Source: Chrysaora quinquecirrha
Lineage: Eukaryota; Cnidaria; Scyphozoa; Semaeostomeae; Pelagiidae
Direction of reading: 5' to 3'
DNA: 64,000 nucleotides
Assembly: GCA_014526335.1 (NCBI GenBank)
Contig: JACTAT010000014.1
Location: 319,250-383,249, forward strand
Position 1 is the first letter of the stretch; the number at the start of each line of letters is the position of its first letter. The notes beneath the pieces are model-generated. The model saw only the letters and a program-made list of their open reading frames with translations, was not told the DNA's origin and searched no databases. Shown here piece by piece: positions 37,963 through 49,900 of the stretch. Position numbers and translations under genes: made by a program.

Positions 37963-40900
37963 TTAATACTTAGCATAATCTGGAAATTTGATATTAGGTG
38001 GGAATAATACCGTATCAATTAGATTCACAATACCATTAGTTGCGCCTAGATTGAGCAGAACACTTCGGGCTGTACGTTCTAATGTGTTGTAGACCAACAA
38101 ACCGTTCTTTGCCTGTGAGAGTTTTCTAACCCTTAGTCGAACACCAGGTATTCTTGTTCTGAACACGTAAACCCAGCGAGTAGTCATCAGATTGGTATGG
38201 AAATACCCAGGCGTCAAGTGGAAGTCCACCATGTTTCGCAGTACATCCATGTTAGTGAACATATACTGAAGTGTTTCTTTGATAATTTCAAGAATGCATC
38301 GTCAGTTGGAACCCAGAGAATGTAACGGAACCTTGTTTTTCTTTTTAATGTATCCAACATACCAGTCATCATAACGGCCTTGCGAAACAGTAACACTGAC
38401 GGCTCCTCTCGGTTCGTCAAGACGCTGGCAAGGTGGTTCTCGTACGGTATCATCAGCCGGTCGATGATGTTTATGCGGCCGTTCGTCGCTTGTCCGTCGT
38501 GTGAAAGGATGAATGCGTGGTCTGCCATTCGTCGCTAAAATGAATAAAGGGAATTAAAGGAGAAGTACAACGAGGAACAATGTATTTGGAAGATAACTAG
38601 ACACACTTCTGGCAATGTGAATGACTGCATGAAAAAAAGCTGTGATGAGATGAATTTTAGGCCTAAAATCATATGTTTTGTTAAAGTTCTTGCATTTCGA
38701 ATTACCTACTCAGTTTAGCTCAAGAAACCTAGCATCACATCCACTGCACAAACACAACTATAATTTTGGGTCTTTGTTTCAGTGACTGCAAACAGCGTAG
38801 CCATTACATCGTGTAAAATGTTTCTGAAATCCTCCTTGCTATCTCAATCCTTAGTTTGTCCAGGCCCTGGCCAAACGATCAAACATTGTTTGTCAAACAT
38901 TTGAAAAGCGTTTGGCCACAAAGCAAAACAATACTTGTCAAAAATTTTTACTTGGGTTAAGCCAAAATTGTTTTTGCAACTTTTTAAAAAACATCGCACC
39001 AAGAAGTCTGTTTATGTTTTCTTGGCAAAAAAGTTTTGTGATGTTGCAAAACGTTTAAAAATTGTTTGACAATTTCAAATGTTTGACAAACAATGTTTGA
39101 TTGTTTGGCCATAGCCTTACATACCTTGTCATACGACCTTACAATGAGCGGGTTGCCAGATAAAGTTTTCAGTTCCCTGAAACGTTGTCCCATCGTCTTG
39201 ATTTCTTGTGGAACAATATGATATCTAATGATTTGTCTTCGATATGTTCTGTCTCCAGTGAAGCTCTTTTTGCTGTTTCCATTCAGATTGTAGAAAGCTT
39301 CGTTCGTAGGTGCAAACAATGTATACTTTCTAGCGTCATCTGTAAGGATTGGTCTCAAATCTTCAAATTCCATTATATATTTTAGAAATTCCGTTAGATC
39401 GTTCTTTATCAGTGTTTCCCTTAGGTTGAGAATGGGTTCTGGAAAGAGAGAATCATATGTTTTATTGATGTTTGGTCGTTCTCAACAGCAAACCCAAAAA
39501 TTTCAGAAACCCCAGATTTTTTCGTGCCACAAGGGAAAGGGAGGCTTTGCACTTCTTCCAAATTTCCATAAAAACGAAATCTCTACACTGCTACACTGTT
39601 TTTGTGTTTAGTTAAAACAGGCCTTAAAAGAAAAGACCGTTTCTTGGACTATTAACATGTTGAGACGTTCAAGTCTCGGTGGGGTCATTTTCCCCCAAGA
39701 TACAGCTGTAGTTTAGATGTCCACCTCTCAAACCTCGTTTAATGAGCACACATGAATGAATACCAAAACGAACAGCAAACCCCAAAATTTCAGAAACCCC
39801 AGATTTTTTAGCTTCAGAAGGGAAAGAGAGGTGACCTAAATTGCTTTGCCCGCACTTCGCCGCACTTCCATCAAATTTTCATAAAACCGAAATCTTTACA
39901 CTGCTACGTTTTTAAGTTTAGTTAAAACAGGCCTTAAAAGAAAAGACCGTTATCTTGGACTATTAACATATTGATACGTTCAAGTCTCGGTGGGGTCACT
40001 TTCCCTCAAGATACAGCTTAGATGTCCACCTCTCAAACCTTGGTTAATGAGCACACATGTACCAAACCAATATGAATTATCCCTATTCCGTCCTTGCCGA
40101 TCTGCTTTGGCAAACGAGAAAAACATGCAAATAAGGTACAGTTGACATCCGCTATCTCGACTGCCCGCTATCTCGAACATTCGCTATGTCGAACGATTTT
40201 CCATTTCCCCTCGTTTGGTATAAGGGTTTGTATAGAAAAATCATCCGCTATCTCGAACCCCGTTATCTCGAACATTCGCTGTCTCGAACCATTTTCGATT
40301 TCCCATGGAGGAAAACCTGCTCTTTATCTCGAACTTTGCCAAATTTTCTGCTGAACTGGATAAAGAGACAGGCTGAAAATATGTATAAATTTGGCTACAG
40401 AGCGGGAATGGCAGCAGCTAAGTGATATGCTGCCCATGTATACAATAGATAAAGCTGTTCTCTTTCGAGATGTGCTGCATCGCCATTATCTCAATTTCAC
40501 CAATAGTAGGGATGAAAGCAGATGAGCTTTGACTCCTATGTAAAAAATATCAGACTTGTTTGATGAAATTTGGGATCAGTAACCCTGCATGTTAATAGGG
40601 GTTCCTTTTCTGACTTAAAAACTATAAATTTTTATATTCATATGGGGCATCCATTATTTCGAACATTCGCTATCTCGAACAAAATTCCAGTTTCCCTTGA
40701 GAGTTCGAGATAGCGGATGTCAACTGTATAAATATTAAACGACTAAGAGAGCATTTCATTTAGATATGGGTTGTCAGCGTCCAGAGTACAACTCGCCTCG
40801 TAGATTCTCCTCTTACCTTTGTAATCTTTCTGCCTGACATTTTTCTTCTCCACCACTTCTACGAATTGATAAATATGCTTATTAGTCATGGCTTGGAAAA

Positions 40901-43900
40901 TCTCTTCTTTACAGTAGAAACGTTCCAAGGGGAGCACTACCTTATTGAGGCCTGATAGGGGGTCCTCCAGTAAAGTAGCCAAAAGGTTACATTAAAAAAA
41001 AACACTCATCTAGTAATATATTTTGACAATAGTCTGCCCAATTAGTGTAAAAAACGTATGCTAATAAGGTAGAATCTGCTCTTGGTAGGTAATAAAGTTG
41101 CGAAAAATGTTTTTACCGTTTGGTAGCTGTGTAGTCGGGCGAACCTTACTGTATTTTTTGCCTCCAGAGATTCCTGCAACGGGAAATAAAGAGCCTTTAG
41201 ATCTTTAAAGAGGGTAGAATTATGCCTACTCATTACAGATCACAAGATGCCCTTGAAATATCATTTTTTATTTGAAATATAGAGCGTCTCAGGGTAGTAA
41301 GAATAGTTTATGAAGGAATGATGCCTAAAGGACATATAGGCATTGGTAATGGAACACCTTCGTTATGAAATGAATGACATCAACCTTTAGGTGTCAGGTA
41401 CGTAAAAATGTAAATTTGAATAGGGTAAACAGGTGGTGTGAGTTGATCGTGAAAAAGCATATTTAGCGCAAGTCGATAGGATATCGGAAGTAGATGAACT
41501 GACGAGACCTTCTCCCTTGCTGTGACGCTGCCATTGCTGTGGTTCGAACCCTAACCTCATTGAGCTCCTGACCCAAAGAGCTAGCAGGATCAGACCACGA
41601 CGCCACAGTACCTTCTTTCAGGTATTCGAAGTCTTCGGCGACGTCTTTCATGTATTGGACATCGAAGTTTTCAGGTATTCTATCGTAAAGCCCTTGCTAA
41701 ACTAGGAGACATTTTGCGCGCGATGTCTCCTTGACTCGGGGAACATGTTGCTCGATTTAACCCTCGCATGTTTAGCCATCCTGGGAGGCACGCCACGCCC
41801 AATACAATGTCGCACACAACATGTCTCCAAGCTTCGCCACATCTTAACAGGTATTCGGAATATTCTAGCTGCCAGGTATATTACATATCGAAAAAGAAGG
41901 AATCCACTACCCTGGTACCTAGCTATTGGAGGTCTCATATACACAATAACTTACCATAGCATGCGCCCTCTGAATCAGCAGGCAGCTTTGAGCAGTCGAA
42001 TATTTCAGCCAATTTCACATTGTTTATCAATCCAATACAACTTTCACGAATTGTGCTGCATAGCGATCGACAGGGTTTCAGTACTTTAGAATCCTCCCCA
42101 GGCACACAAGGTGGTGTATATATTGAGCACATATACCTTATAACGCTGACTGAGCATCCTATTTTGATCAGCGGTATTATCTGTTTTATTTCTGACCAAA
42201 TATCTTGGGATCTTTTGTCTTTGAAGCTGTTAGGGTATGTCGTGAAGTTAAAGATATTCTTGCAGAATGGGATGCCATTTCTTGTACATGCTATGATGCA
42301 AAATACTATGTCAAGTATGTGTTTGGTTTTTTCGTAATTTTTGTTGGGGAAAGGCAACAACAATAGTCTATAAGAACCCCATAAAGAAACGGAAAATAGG
42401 TAATCAAACAGGAGAAATATGTACTTCATCTACAACCTCTTCTCCAAACGTCAACGCGACTTCCCGATTTCACTGCCGTAAACCAATGCCGTCAACTGGT
42501 ATGGGCCCTGGTGCTGGATGCAAATCGTGCTAAAATGTTGGCAATTTCGGCCTAGGCCTTGAACATGATTAAGATTCCGAGAGGCAATGTTGAAGGCAAG
42601 GAAATGGAAAAATTTCATTGATAATTGTCAGAAATGATACAGTGAAGTATGCAGCATTGTTTTCTGGTTTTTATATCATATTGTTTACAACATTTCGGTC
42701 CAATTTCGGTCTGATAAAAAGGGGATAATTTCTATCTTTTGAGCAGTCGCCAATCAAATTCTGAATTACAAAAAGCCGATACCAGAACAAGAGAGAACTG
42801 ACAAATTTCTGGAACAAAAATGCGGAGAGTTGGAGAACTAAACATAGAGAATCCGAGACCAAAGCGTAAAGAATTGGAGACCTGGAGAATTTGAGAACAA
42901 AACGGGGACAATTGGAGACCAATACGTGGAGAATAGGAGACTGAAACGTTGAAAATTGGAGAAAACAACGTGGACAATGGGAAAACAAAACATGGACAAT
43001 CGGAGACCAAAACGTGGAGAATGAGAGACCAGACATTTACAATTGAAGACCAAAGCGTTGAAAATTGGAGACCTGGAGAATTTGAGAACAAAACGGGGAC
43101 AATTGGAGACCAAAACGTGGAGAAAAGGAGACTGAAACGTGGAGAATTGGGAAAACAAAGCGTGGACAATTGGAAAACAAAAAATGGACAATTGGAGACC
43201 TAAACGTGGAGAATGTGAGACCATGGAGACCAAAGTGTTGAAAATTGGAGACCTGGAGAATTTGAGAACAAAACGGGGACAATTGGAGACCAAAACGTGG
43301 AGAAAAGGAGACTGAAACGTGGAGAATTGGGGAAACAAAGCGTGGACAATTGGAAAACAAAAAATGGACAATTGGAGACCTAAACGTGGAGAATGTGAGA
43401 CCATGGAGACCAAAGTGTTGAAAATTGGAGACCTGGAGAATTCGAGAACAAGACGGGAACAATTGGAAAACAAAACGTGGACAATTGGAAAACAAAACAT
43501 GGAAAATTGGAGGCCAAAACGTGGAGAACGGAGACTAAAACGTGAAGAATTGGGAACCAAATTAGGTCTCAATTCTCCATGTTTTGGTTACCAAAACATG
43601 GAAAATGGATACCTATACGTGGAGAATTTGAGACGAAGACGCTGAAAATTGGAGACAAAAGCGTTGAAAATTGGAGACCTGGAGAATTTGAGAACAAAAC
43701 GCGGACAATTGGAGACCAACACGTGGAGAATTGGAGATCAAAAACGCGGAGAGGATGAGAGGAGCTGGTGGAAGATCTGGGTATTCTTACTGATGTAGAT
43801 AGGGTGAGCAGGTAAATGACAGAATAAATTCAAGAGAAAGAGGTCAGCAGCGTAACTGAATATGCAACCAAATATCGAACCCAAAGAGCCCTAATATATA

Positions 43901-46900
43901 ACATTAACTGTATGAAGTTTACCTGGAGGAGCAGGCGTAGAAGGTTTTGTTGCTGCTTTCGTTGTTGGTACTTCTGGTTTCGTAGTTGGTTTTTCTGGTT
44001 TCGTAGTTGGTACTTCTGGCTTCGTAGTTGGTTTTTCTTGTTTGGTAGTTGGTAATTCTGGTTTCGTAGTTGGTACTTCTGGTTTCGTTGTTGGTACTTC
44101 TGGTTTCGTAGTGGGTACTTCTTGTTTCGTAGTTGGTACTTCTGGTTTCGTAGTTGGTACTTCTTGTTTCGTAGTTGGTACTTCTGGTTTCGTTGTTGGT
44201 ACTTCTGGTTTCGTAGTTGGTACTTCTTGTTTCGTAGTTGGTACTTCTGGTTTCGTAGTTGGTTTTTCTTGTTTGGTAGTTGGTAATTCTGGTTTCGTTG
44301 TTGGTACTTCTGGTTTCGTAGTTGGTTCTTCTGGTTTCGTAGTTGGTACTTCTGGTTTCGTAGTTGGTACTTCTAGTTTCTTTGTTGGTTCTTCTGGTTT
44401 CGTAGTTGGTACTTCTTGTTTCGTTGTTGGTACTTCTGGTTTCGTTGTTGGTACTTCTGGTTTCGTAGTTGGTACTTCTTGTTTCGTAGTTGGTACTTCT
44501 GGTTTCGTAGTTGGTTTTTCTTGTTTGGTAGTTGGTAATTCTGGTTTCGTTGTTGGTACTTCTGGTTTCGTAGTTGGTTCTTCTGGTTTCGTAGTTGGTA
44601 CTTCTGGTTTCGTTGTTGGTACTTCTGGTTTCGTAGTGGGTACTTCTTGTTTCGTAGTTGGTACTTCTGGTTTCGTAGTTGGTACTTCTTGTTTCGTAGT
44701 TGGTACTTCTGGTTTCGTTGTTGGTACTTCTGGTTTCGTAGTTGGTACTTCTTGTTTCGTAGTTGGTACTTCTGGTTTCGTAGTTGGTTTTTCTTGTTTG
44801 GTAGTTGGAAATTCTGGTTTCGTTGTTGGTACTTCTGGTTTCGTAGTTGGTTCTTCTGGTTTCGTAGTTGGTACTTCTGGTTTCGTAGTTGGTTCTTCTG
44901 GTTTCGTAGTTGGTTCTTCTGGTTTCGTAGTTGGTACTTCTGGTTTCGTAGTTGGTTCTTCTGGTTTCGTAGTTGGTACTTCTGGTTTCGTTGTTGGTAC
45001 TTCTGGTTTCGTTGTTGGTACTTCTTGTTTCGTAGTTGATACTTCTGGTTTCGTTGTTGGTACTTCTGGTTTCGTTGTTGGTACTTCTGGTTTCGTAGTT
45101 GGTTCTTCTGGTTTCTTTGTTGGTACTTCTGGTTTCGTTGTTGGTACTTCTGGTTTCGTTGTTGGTACTTCTTGTTTCGTAGTTGATACTTCTGGTTTCG
45201 TTGTTGGTACTTCTGGTTTCGTTGTTGGTACTTCTGGTTTCGTAGTTGGTTCTTCTGGTTTCTTTGTTGGTACTTCTGGTTTCGTAGTTGGTTCTTCTGG
45301 TTTCGTAGTTGGTACTTCTGGTTTCGTTGTTGGTACTTCTGGTTTCGTAGTTGGTACTTCTAGTTTCTTTGTTGGTTCTTCTGGTTTCGTAGTTGGTACT
45401 TCTGGTTTCGTTGTTGGTACTTCTGGTTTCGTTGTTGGTACTTCTTGTTTCGTAGTTGATACTTCTGGTTTCGTTGTTGGTACTTCTGGTTTCGCTGTTG
45501 GTACTTCTGGTTTCGTAGTTGGTTCTTCTGGTTTCTTTGTTGGTACTTCTGGTTTCGTAGTCGGTTCTTTCTTCGCAGATGGTGCCGTTGTAACTTCTGT
45601 TGTCGTTAGCGGAATAGTAGTTGGTTCTTCCGTGGTAGTTGGAGCTGTTGTAACTCCCTTTGTTGTAGGCGAAAGTGTAGTCGGTACCTCTTTGGCAGGT
45701 GGTGCTGTTGTAACTTCTTTTGTTGTTGGCGGAAGAGTAGTCGGTGGTTCTGTGGTGGGTGGTGCTTCTGTGACTTCTTTTGTTGTTGGCAGAATAGTAG
45801 TCGGTGCCTCTGTGGCAGGTGGTGTTGTTGTAACTTCTTTCGTTGATGGCGGAAGAGTTGTCGGTGCCTCTGTGGCAGGTGGTGCTGTTGTAATTTCTTT
45901 TGTTGTTGGTGGAAGAGTAGTCGGTGCCGTTGTGGCAGGTGGTGCTGTTGTAACTTCTTTTGTTGTTGGCGGAAGAGTAGTCGGTGGCTCGGTGGCAGGT
46001 GGTGCTGTTGTAACTTGTTTTGTTGTTGGCGGAAGGGTAGTCGGTGTTTTTGTGGTGGGTGGTGCTTTTGTGGCTTCTTTTGTTGTTGGGGGAAGAGTAG
46101 TTGCTGCTTCTGTGGCTGGTGGTGCTTTCGTGACTTCTTTTGTTGTTGGTGGAAGAGTAGTTTGTGCTTCTGTGGTTGTTGGTGGTGTTGTAACTTCTTT
46201 GGTTGTTATACGAAGTGCGATTGGCCCTTCTGATTGTTTTTCAGCTGTAAATGTTCTTGGAGTAGCAGGCTTTCTTTCTTTGACTTTCAGCAACGCTTAA
46301 GGTAAAGAAAATAATGCTGTTATGCCCACAAACAGTAATCAATGCTTCCATCTAAATGAACGGTTTAAGCATAAGCATGTCATCTTATGACTATTATTTA
46401 AGGAGGAATTTCTGTCGCGTAGTAGTATGACTGTGCGATTGCCAAAAGGATATAATTCTGAATTGAGACAAATACACCTCGAAAACATAAGCAACTATAA
46501 AATGAATATATTTACTCATATTCCGCGTTGCCAAAGCAGGATTTTACAGTGAGATTGAACCTCCTCAAGTCTCCATTTTAATCTATTTTTTGTTCCCTGT
46601 AAGCCGAATGACGCCTTGCTTGGCAAGGTGAAATATTATTTTTTATTAATTTAGATTTGCATAATTGTTTTTTTTTTCATGTCGTAATGTTTCTGTCTTT
46701 GTTTAGCTTAGACCCCGTTTACACGATATCGGTACCACACCGGTACGATTTGACACCGGCATGAAACCATGCCGGTGTGGGTTTTTTATCATCCCGTTTA
46801 CACGATACCGGTGTGATTTCATGTCGCTTTGGTTAAACAATGGCTGTGACATCATAGAGCTTAATTTTGTGATTTTGGGCTATGGCCTAAGCTCTAACAA

Positions 46901-49900
46901 AGAACAAAACCAAAAAATAAACCAAGAGACCTAATTGCAAACAGTCCCCACCGCTCGAGGCAAACAAATTTTAGCAACCAGCCATTATTTCATCGATGTA
47001 AATAAAAAATACACGAAAATGCCGTGTCAGATGTCGAATAAAGCCAAGTGTAAGACGAGAAAAGCAACTAAATTTACTTCAATCGACAAGGAAAATTAAT
47101 TTTCATGATATCACATCAGAAAAACATTTAATAAAGAAAAAATTTCAGTATAATTCCTATCCTAAAAGCAATCGAAGTGAAACCTACATGAAATCGTATC
47201 GGTACCATGCCGGTATGGGGTGTTTACACGATGTCGCTATCACACCGGCATGAAATCGTACCGGTGTGGCTATCGACATGTGTTTTCACACCTTTTATGC
47301 CGGTGTGGTACCGATATCGTGTAAACGGCTCGTCTAAAAACAAAAGATTCGACACCGGTGTCATATCAAACCGGTGTGGTACCGATATCGTGTAAACGGG
47401 GTCTTAGTGTTTCTGTCTTTGGCTAGCTACTTAAATCTTGGCTACATACAAGGCGTTTTTTTACGAAGCGCAGTAGTTAACTATGTGGATTTCCCTTGTG
47501 TTTTACAAGTGGGCGACACATCTTCGTACAGCTATCCTATAGTGGAACTTGCTGTCTGGAACTTGGATGAGTAGATAGTAGTAGATTAGTAGTACTTAAT
47601 TGCATGTTTAGACAAAATTTCTGGCCTATTTCTGGGGTGGATTTTGATGAAATTGTGACGTCGCTAAACAGTTCTTGTTTGAGCAGCCAATAGAAATCAA
47701 ATACGGACGGGACGACAAATTTTAAGGGGGGTGGTGACGAAGGGAAATCGCAGAATATCAAGTCGGATATCAAAGAACCAGATACCTTCGTTTGCTGTTA
47801 AAACATGTTCCACTGAATGTACAACTCCATTGACCACCATCAAATCAGACTTGTCAACTTTGACGACATGTTTCTTGCTGCTACCTTGAATATTAATGTA
47901 TACTCCTTCTGACGTTGGAATCAGACTGATTGTTGACCCTGCCAAGGTTCTTACTGCCATTGGTCCATTCCCCATTACAGATGACATGAATATTGGTTTT
48001 GGTACTATATGTTTTGATACAAATAACTGAAACAAAACGAAATTCCTAAACAATAACTAATACCTCAACAAACTTATACCCCAAACTCAATCACACTTGC
48101 AAGCAAGCAAGAAGTTCCCTTCCCCTTGACTATAACACTGCCTATCATAATAGGTATTTCTTTTACCGATCTGAGACTAATGATCAATTTGCAGCTGAGC
48201 TGCCCGCAGGCGTGCGCAAAGGGAAGCATTAACCATCCAGTATTAGACTGGCTTTGTTGTCTCACCCCGGGTTATATATGTGCAGTACAGTGAAGGGTGT
48301 GCAGTATAGTGGAGGATATTCAGTACAGTGGAGGGATATCATCAGTACAGTGGAAGGATATCATCAGTACAGTGGAGGATATTCAGTACTGTGGAGAGAT
48401 ATCATCAGTGTAGTACAGTCAGTACTGAAAACCCTCCACCGTATTGATGATATCCCTCCACTGTACTGAACTACTGAATATCCTCTACTGTACTGCACAC
48501 CCTCCACTTTACTGCATATACATTGCCCGGGCTGAGACAACCAACCCGGTAGTTAAGGTAATAACTCAACGGACAATAAACCCAGGATGATATTCCAACA
48601 GATTCAGGATGATAGGTTTCCTATTCCGGGTAATAACCTACCTATTACGGCCGGTAGAAGGCATAACCCACCTAGTATATGATAGTAACCCACGCAGTAT
48701 AAGGTTATCTTCTCATTTAAGCACCTATATATTCTACAGTGTTTATGTTGATGAATATTATTATTTATTAAACTCGAAAACACTTACCCTTGCTGCTCGC
48801 CTGTCTCTTCTTAATTTTTCCAGTCCTGCATTAGTCAGCTGATTGAATGCTTCATCGTGTGGTGTGAATAAAGTGTAGCCAGTTGGAAGAACGAAATTCG
48901 CTTTGTTTATTAATGATTTCATTATATCACTGTCTCTATCATTATCCATCAGATCAATAAGGGAATTCTCTGATGGAAATAGAACACCATCTATAATATG
49001 CATAATACCATTTCGTCCTTTGATGTCTTTCTTCACAAACTTTTTACCTTGAATCCAAATGTCCAATTCCTGGTGGAAAAATGGTTTACGTTAATCATGT
49101 AGAAAAAGGGGGAAGGTAACTAAAAGCACCGGGCTACAGAAGAAAGCTATGTATCTCCCATCCATTCTTTTTGCCATTTTTGCCACCTGGTTTTTTGCTG
49201 CTCCACTCTGTAACTCTGTCAGATCCAATTTTTGTCAGAAAATCGTATAAAATTGAAGAAGGATCCTGGACAAAAAATATCTGAAAAATTGTCCTAGACA
49301 CCTCCTTGCCTGAGACAGTTAATTTTGTTCAAACACTTTTTTTGTAAGGAATAGGTACAGCGTAGTGTTAACGAAGGGTCCGCTCTGGGAATTGTACGCA
49401 TATATGAGTGCATGATGAGAGGAAGTTCATATTGCAGAACCATGCCATTTTTATAGAGCCCTAGACTGATTTAATGCTAAGAACTACGCATCGTATTGTC
49501 GTAGCAATCGTGCATCACTGAATTGGCTCGAACATCACCTGTGTAGAATTTCTTCTCTTGCTTTCAAGGGCCCTTTCTGTTTCAGTACAAGTTTTACATG
49601 TTTGGATCCTTAAAACGTTTCCCTTTTATTAACTCCTTTCCCTATTAAACGTCGCACTTAATTGAAGAGGTATTGGATGCTCTATAGAGGCCTTGGGCGT
49701 TTATTGGAGAAACCGTAGAGGCCTTGGGCGTTAAGGGGCCTTGGGCATTTAGAGGCCTTTGGCCTTCACGATATCTTCTAAAACATACCTTTTTACTGTT
49801 TCTTCTTACATTCAAAAACGCTCTTTTATCCAGTCCAACAGGCAGCATCATCCCATCAACCATAAATCGAGACGGATATATAGCATCAATAATAAAGTGA

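Noticed and set aside
42671..43572. Overlapping minus-strand frames of 121-244 codons with SNCPRF-type repeats
   Set aside because: Frames over a non-coding minisatellite. The flanking exons splice across it, and all three frames look alike.
43923..46295. Regular short repeats as a CRISPR array
   Set aside because: The repeats are contiguous with no spacers, coding, and in an intron-rich eukaryotic gene.
44042..46300. 752-codon open frame on the plus strand (VVGTSGF repeats)
   Set aside because: It is the antisense of the Thr/Pro/Lys exon. Its openness follows from the 21-bp and 60-bp periods, and the minus frame has correct splice sites and joins FAS1 and FZ exons in phase.
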